Assembly: GCA_016210565.1 (NCBI GenBank)
Contig: JACQUA010000253.1
Span: 1 to 42,458, forward strand
Length of the DNA stretch: 42,458 nt
DNA from: Chloroflexota bacterium
GTDB lineage: Bacteria > Chloroflexota > Dehalococcoidia > JACQUA01
Reading direction: 5' to 3'
A program made the translations under genes and the position numbers. Below, piece after piece: positions 39,419 to 42,458 of this stretch. The notes beneath the pieces are model-generated. The model was not told the origin of the DNA. It saw only the letters and a program-made list of their open reading frames with translations, and ran no database searches. The first letter of the stretch is position 1, and each line of letters starts with the position of its first letter.

Positions 39419-40801
39419 TTGAATAAGGTTAACTACGAAATATCCCGCACCTTACGGTGCAAGAACCTGAACACCCCCGGCGTCCTGGGAAAACTGACCA
39501 CGGCCATCGGCAACGCCGGCGCCAACATCGGCAATATATCCACCGTGCATCTCGGACACCGCTACATCACCAGGGACATCGATGTCCTGGTAACCGACAG
39601 AACACATCTCGACCGACTCATTAGCGAGGTCTCCAAACTTGAGGAGGTCACTATCCTCGAAGTCAGGGACGATGTGCTGGCGCTGCACAAGAATGGAAAG
39701 ATACGCATGATGAACACCGTTCCGGTGACCTCCCTGAGCGAACTGCGCAAGGTCTACACTCCCGGCGTGGCCGAGGTATGCGAGCTGATCAAAGAGCAAC
39801 CCGCATGGAAAGATAGCTACACGTTCATTCCTTACTCGGTGGCCATCGTCACTGACGGCACCGCAATTCTCGGGCTTGGGGACATCGGGACCGCCGCGGG
39901 AATGCCGGTGATGGAAGGCAAAGCCGCCCTGTTGCAGCAACTGGCCGGCATCAGCGGCATTCCGGTGCTGCTGGACACTACCGACCCGGAAGAAATCGTC
40001 CGCACGGTGACGCACATCGCTCCCACCTTTGGCGGCATCCAGCTCGAAGATATCGCGTCACCTAGATGCTTCGAAATCCTGACGGCGCTGGAGCAGCGGC
40101 TGGCCGGGCCGGTCATGCATGACGACCAGCAAGGGACCGCGGTGGTCACGCTGGCAGCCCTGGTCAATGCTTGCCGGATTGCCGGCATCGACCTCGCCCA
40201 GGCAAATATCGGCCTCATCGGCCTCGGGGCGGCAGGTCTTGCCATCGGCAGGTTCCTCCTGCGTTACACGGGCAAGCCCACCCTGGGCGCCGCCAGGACC
40301 GTGGCTTCCTGCCAGCGGCATGCCGCGGCGGGAGGAATCCCATCCACCATGGACGTAATAATGGCGAAAGCGGACATTGTCATCGCCACCACGGGCGTCC
40401 GGGGCCTCATCCCGCCATCAGCAGTCCGAAGGGGACAGATAATCTTTGCCCTCTCCAATCCGTATCCCGAGATCACCCCGGAGGCGGCCAGCGCCGCTGG
40501 CGCGGCGCTGGCCGTCGACGGCCGGACGGTTAACAACCTGCTTGGCTATCCCGGAATCTGGCGCGGGACACTCGACGCCAAAGCGTCCCGGATCACCTAC
40601 GAAATGTACCGCGCCGCGGCCCTGGCCATCGCCGCGTGCGCCGGCGAAGCCGAGATCGTGCCCAGCCCGCTGGACGCGCGCGTGCACCTTTCGGTCGCCC
40701 ACGGCCTCGCCAGAGCCGCCATGGATTCCGGAGTGGCGCGGCGGCGGCTCGACGACGACTACTTCGAGAACACGAGAATCAAAGAACCGCCCTGGGTCTA
40801 G
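39419..40801 (+). CDS. NAD(P)-dependent malic enzyme with N-terminal ACT domain
   Basis: This 460-residue protein has an ACT regulatory domain first (about 1-85; LNTPGVLGKLTTAIGNAGAN) and then a bacterial malic enzyme. Malic-enzyme motifs are YTPGVAEVC, SVAIVTDGTAILGLGDIG, a metal-binding IQLEDI, HDDQQGTAVV and the cofactor-binding GLIGLGAAGLAIG. It decarboxylates malate to pyruvate with reduction of NAD(P). The ACT domain suggests control by a small ligand. The start is TTG at 39419 with AAAGGA upstream. It is not obviously in an operon. Confidence 0.92.
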   Translation: MNKVNYEISRTLRCKNLNTPGVLGKLTTAIGNAGANIGNISTVHLGHRYITRDIDVLVTDRTHLDRLISEVSKLEEVTILEVRDDVLALHKNGKIRMMNTVPVTSLSELRKVYTPGVAEVCELIKEQPAWKDSYTFIPYSVAIVTDGTAILGLGDIGTAAGMPVMEGKAALLQQLAGISGIPVLLDTTDPEEIVRTVTHIAPTFGGIQLEDIASPRCFEILTALEQRLAGPVMHDDQQGTAVVTLAALVNACRIAGIDLAQANIGLIGLGAAGLAIGRFLLRYTGKPTLGAARTVASCQRHAAAGGIPSTMDVIMAKADIVIATTGVRGLIPPSAVRRGQIIFALSNPYPEITPEAASAAGAALAVDGRTVNNLLGYPGIWRGTLDAKASRITYEMYRAAALAIAACAGEAEIVPSPLDARVHLSVAHGLARAAMDSGVARRRLDDDYFENTRIKEPPWV

Positions 40802-41045
40802 CCCGTAGCGATGCCCCTTGACGAATGATGAAATTCGAATTACGAATCAATCACGAATGCTCCAATGACCATGGACTGCGAGCCCCGGCATTGGAATCTG
40901 GAATCTGTTGGTTGCGCGAACCCCTGCATGACTGTGCAACCGGGGCAGGGAATCTTTTAATCTTGAATCCGTAGTCTTCAATCCGTGCCAAGCCCTGTCG
41001 CTACGGAACACAATAACTCGATAACCCAACAAACTCAACAACTCA
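40802..41045. other. intergenic word tracts, no gene
   Basis: The stretch holds 'gaattacgaatcaatcacgaa' and 'ataacccaacaaactcaacaactca' tracts. The second runs directly into the ATG of the MFS gene, leaving no ribosome-binding site. Confidence 0.5.
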
Positions 41046-42251
41046 ATGAACTCAGTGTTCAGCAGGTTTGAGCCGCGCATCTGGCTCATGACCGTCATCG
41101 GCTTCTTCATCTCCACCGGCTTTTCCATCAGCATGCCTTTCCTGTCCCTCTATTTCTACTTGCAACGCGGCGTCCCCATGACCGTGGTCGGCGCCATCAT
41201 CCTCGCCGCCGGCATCTGCTCCGCCATCGCCCAGATGTTCGGGGGTGTACTGGCCGACTGGCTCGGGCGGCGACCTCTACTCATCGCCGGGACCGGGGTC
41301 AGCGCCCTTCTATACGCCGCGATGGCCTTCCTGGTGGCTAACTCCGCGCCGGTGATTGCCATTGTTGTCATTTACACCCTGATGCGCTCGGTACTGACCA
41401 TGATGCGGCCTGCCATAACCGCGGTGGTGGTTGATGTCACCCCCAAAGAACGGCTCACAGAGACCTTCGGCCTGATGAGGGTAGGGCAGAACGTGGGATG
41501 GGCGGCCGGACCGGCGGCGGGCGGCTACGTGGCGGGATTCCTGTCCTACGCCTGGGTTTTCGGGTTCGCGGCGGCCATAAGCGGCGTCACTTTCCTGGTC
41601 ATACTCTTGCTGTTCAAAGAGTCCTTCACCGGAATTCGTGAAAAAGCGAACGTCCGCACGATGTTGTGCGCCGGGAACGACCGGCGGTTTTTTGTCTTCA
41701 CGTTTTTCAGCCTTCTGGTCTTCCTGGTGATGGGACAGATGTCCAGCACCCTATCCGTCTTCACCGTCGACCGGGCGGGATTCTCCACAGTCCAGTACGG
41801 GCTCCTGCTCACTCTGAACGGGGCCATCGTGGTTTTCGCCCAGTACCCTGTGACACGCTTGACCGGTAACATCGCCAAACCCGCACAGCTCAGCGCCGGG
41901 GCGGCACTCTACGGGCTGGGATATCTCGCGATGGGCTGGGTGGTGGGCGACTTTCCGCTGGCCATGGCGGCGATGGTTGTCATTACCCTTGGAGAAATGA
42001 TCTTTTCGCCCACCACCATGGCAGTCGTCGGAGAGCTTTCTCCCCAGGACTGGCGGGGACACTATATGGGCTTCTATGGCTTGAGCGAGACCCTCGGAAT
42101 GTCCCTGGGGCCGATGCTCGGGGGCTTTCTCCTGGACCAGTTCCCCACCAATCCCATTGCCATCTGGGCAACAATATCATCGCTCGCTTTCGTGGCCGCC
42201 ATCGGGCTGCAACGCTGGGCAACCCGCTATCCCGGCCTGCCTCCCCTTTGA
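41046..42251 (+). CDS. major facilitator superfamily transporter
   Basis: This 401-residue protein has about 12 hydrophobic segments. The loop 2-3 signature is present (GGVLADWLGRRPLLIAG), as are the ALLYAAMAFLV and RPAITAVVVDVTPKERLTETFG segments typical of multidrug-like MFS exporters (DHA1 type). The substrate is unknown. The start at 41046 has no ribosome-binding site and lies at the end of a word tract; MTVIGFFISTGFS, about 15 residues in, is an alternative. Confidence 0.85.
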   Translation: MNSVFSRFEPRIWLMTVIGFFISTGFSISMPFLSLYFYLQRGVPMTVVGAIILAAGICSAIAQMFGGVLADWLGRRPLLIAGTGVSALLYAAMAFLVANSAPVIAIVVIYTLMRSVLTMMRPAITAVVVDVTPKERLTETFGLMRVGQNVGWAAGPAAGGYVAGFLSYAWVFGFAAAISGVTFLVILLLFKESFTGIREKANVRTMLCAGNDRRFFVFTFFSLLVFLVMGQMSSTLSVFTVDRAGFSTVQYGLLLTLNGAIVVFAQYPVTRLTGNIAKPAQLSAGAALYGLGYLAMGWVVGDFPLAMAAMVVITLGEMIFSPTTMAVVGELSPQDWRGHYMGFYGLSETLGMSLGPMLGGFLLDQFPTNPIAIWATISSLAFVAAIGLQRWATRYPGLPPL

Positions 42252-42293
42252 AAAACTGATCGTGTCCCACATCTCGGGCTGGACACAGGGGAC

Positions 42294-42458
42294 CGGTACC
42301 GCAGGCCTCCGTGCCTGCGAGAGTTGGACCTTGTACGGCGCCTTCTTGTGCCAATGACCGTTTCCGGAACGAATTGGATGCTTGCCATTCGTCACCAACG
42401 GATTAAGATTGCCTTGTTCAAGATCTAGCGCTCACAGGCAGGGACGCCTGTGGTACCG
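42294..42458. repeat. GCAGGC...GCCTGC palindromes at the right edge
   Basis: Two hairpins, at 42294-42319 (CCGCAGGC...GCCTGCG) and 42431-42458 (CACAGGC...GCCTGTG), both carry GGTACC at one end and point in opposite directions. They resemble the hairpin at 34409-34430. The last 207 bases hold no gene. Confidence 0.6.

Overview
The window is about 42.5 kb of GC-rich bacterial chromosome. Its gene content suggests a strictly anaerobic, fatty/aromatic-acid-using member of the Chloroflexota, probably a Dehalococcoidia-like lineage. The pointers are a large Bacillus-type SRP RNA, a tungsten-type aldehyde:ferredoxin oxidoreductase with a TupABC tungstate importer, CoA-ester catabolic genes, cohesin/dockerin surface proteins in a non-cellulolytic setting, and many short palindromic repeats. 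The taxonomic placement is inference, because no rRNA or other marker is present.

Layout. (1) Positions 1-6000, mostly minus strand: the start of a leaderless gene cut by the window edge, a Rid-family protein, rsmA/ksgA, an acyl-CoA carboxyltransferase, an amidohydrolase-2 protein and a BadH-like SDR, then the SRP RNA with a textbook sigma-70 promoter. (2) About 6950-17281: a ~10.3 kb integrative element in the 5' half of tRNA-Thr(CGU), flanked by a 39-bp direct repeat. It carries a tyrosine integrase coupled to an unknown protein, a divergent repressor, an excisionase-like HTH protein, a TOPRIM/RecA-fold primase-helicase beside iteron-like repeats, and a string of overlapping small genes (zinc ribbons, a PD-(D/E)XK nuclease candidate). 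It also has a cargo segment with a membrane-anchored collagen-like protein, bracketed by a 45-bp inverted repeat. Left of the element lies the decayed 3' end of a second, related integrase, so the tRNA has been used more than once. (3) 17.4-20.3 kb: an MNT-HEPN pair in which the HEPN protein is fused to NHL-like repeats but crossed by two opposite frameshifts, then a Crp/Fnr-type regulator with an extra N-terminal HTH and an operator-like palindrome.

(4) 20.4-26.2 kb, plus strand: an MmgE/PrpD pseudogene with an internal deletion, an SDR, a DinB-family protein, a tungsten aldehyde:ferredoxin oxidoreductase and a family-5 solute-binding lipoprotein without its permeases. (5) 26.6-32.3 kb: two paralogous secreted cohesin+dockerin proteins. 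Each has a copy of the same unknown gene divergently upstream, one intact and one reduced to a 3' scrap, so this is a duplicated block. (6) 32.8-42.3 kb: an ion-transporter-superfamily permease, a GntR-HTH/periplasmic-binding-like regulator, tupA-tupB-tupC split by repeats, an ACT-domain malic enzyme and an MFS transporter.

How the genes fit together: TupABC would supply tungsten for the aldehyde:ferredoxin oxidoreductase, under a regulator whose own C-terminal binding domain may sense the oxyanion. The SDRs, carboxyltransferase, amidohydrolase and MmgE remnant suggest CoA-thioester catabolism. Almost every intergenic gap holds either a MITE-like palindrome or a degenerate tandem 'word' tract, often only a few bases from start codons.
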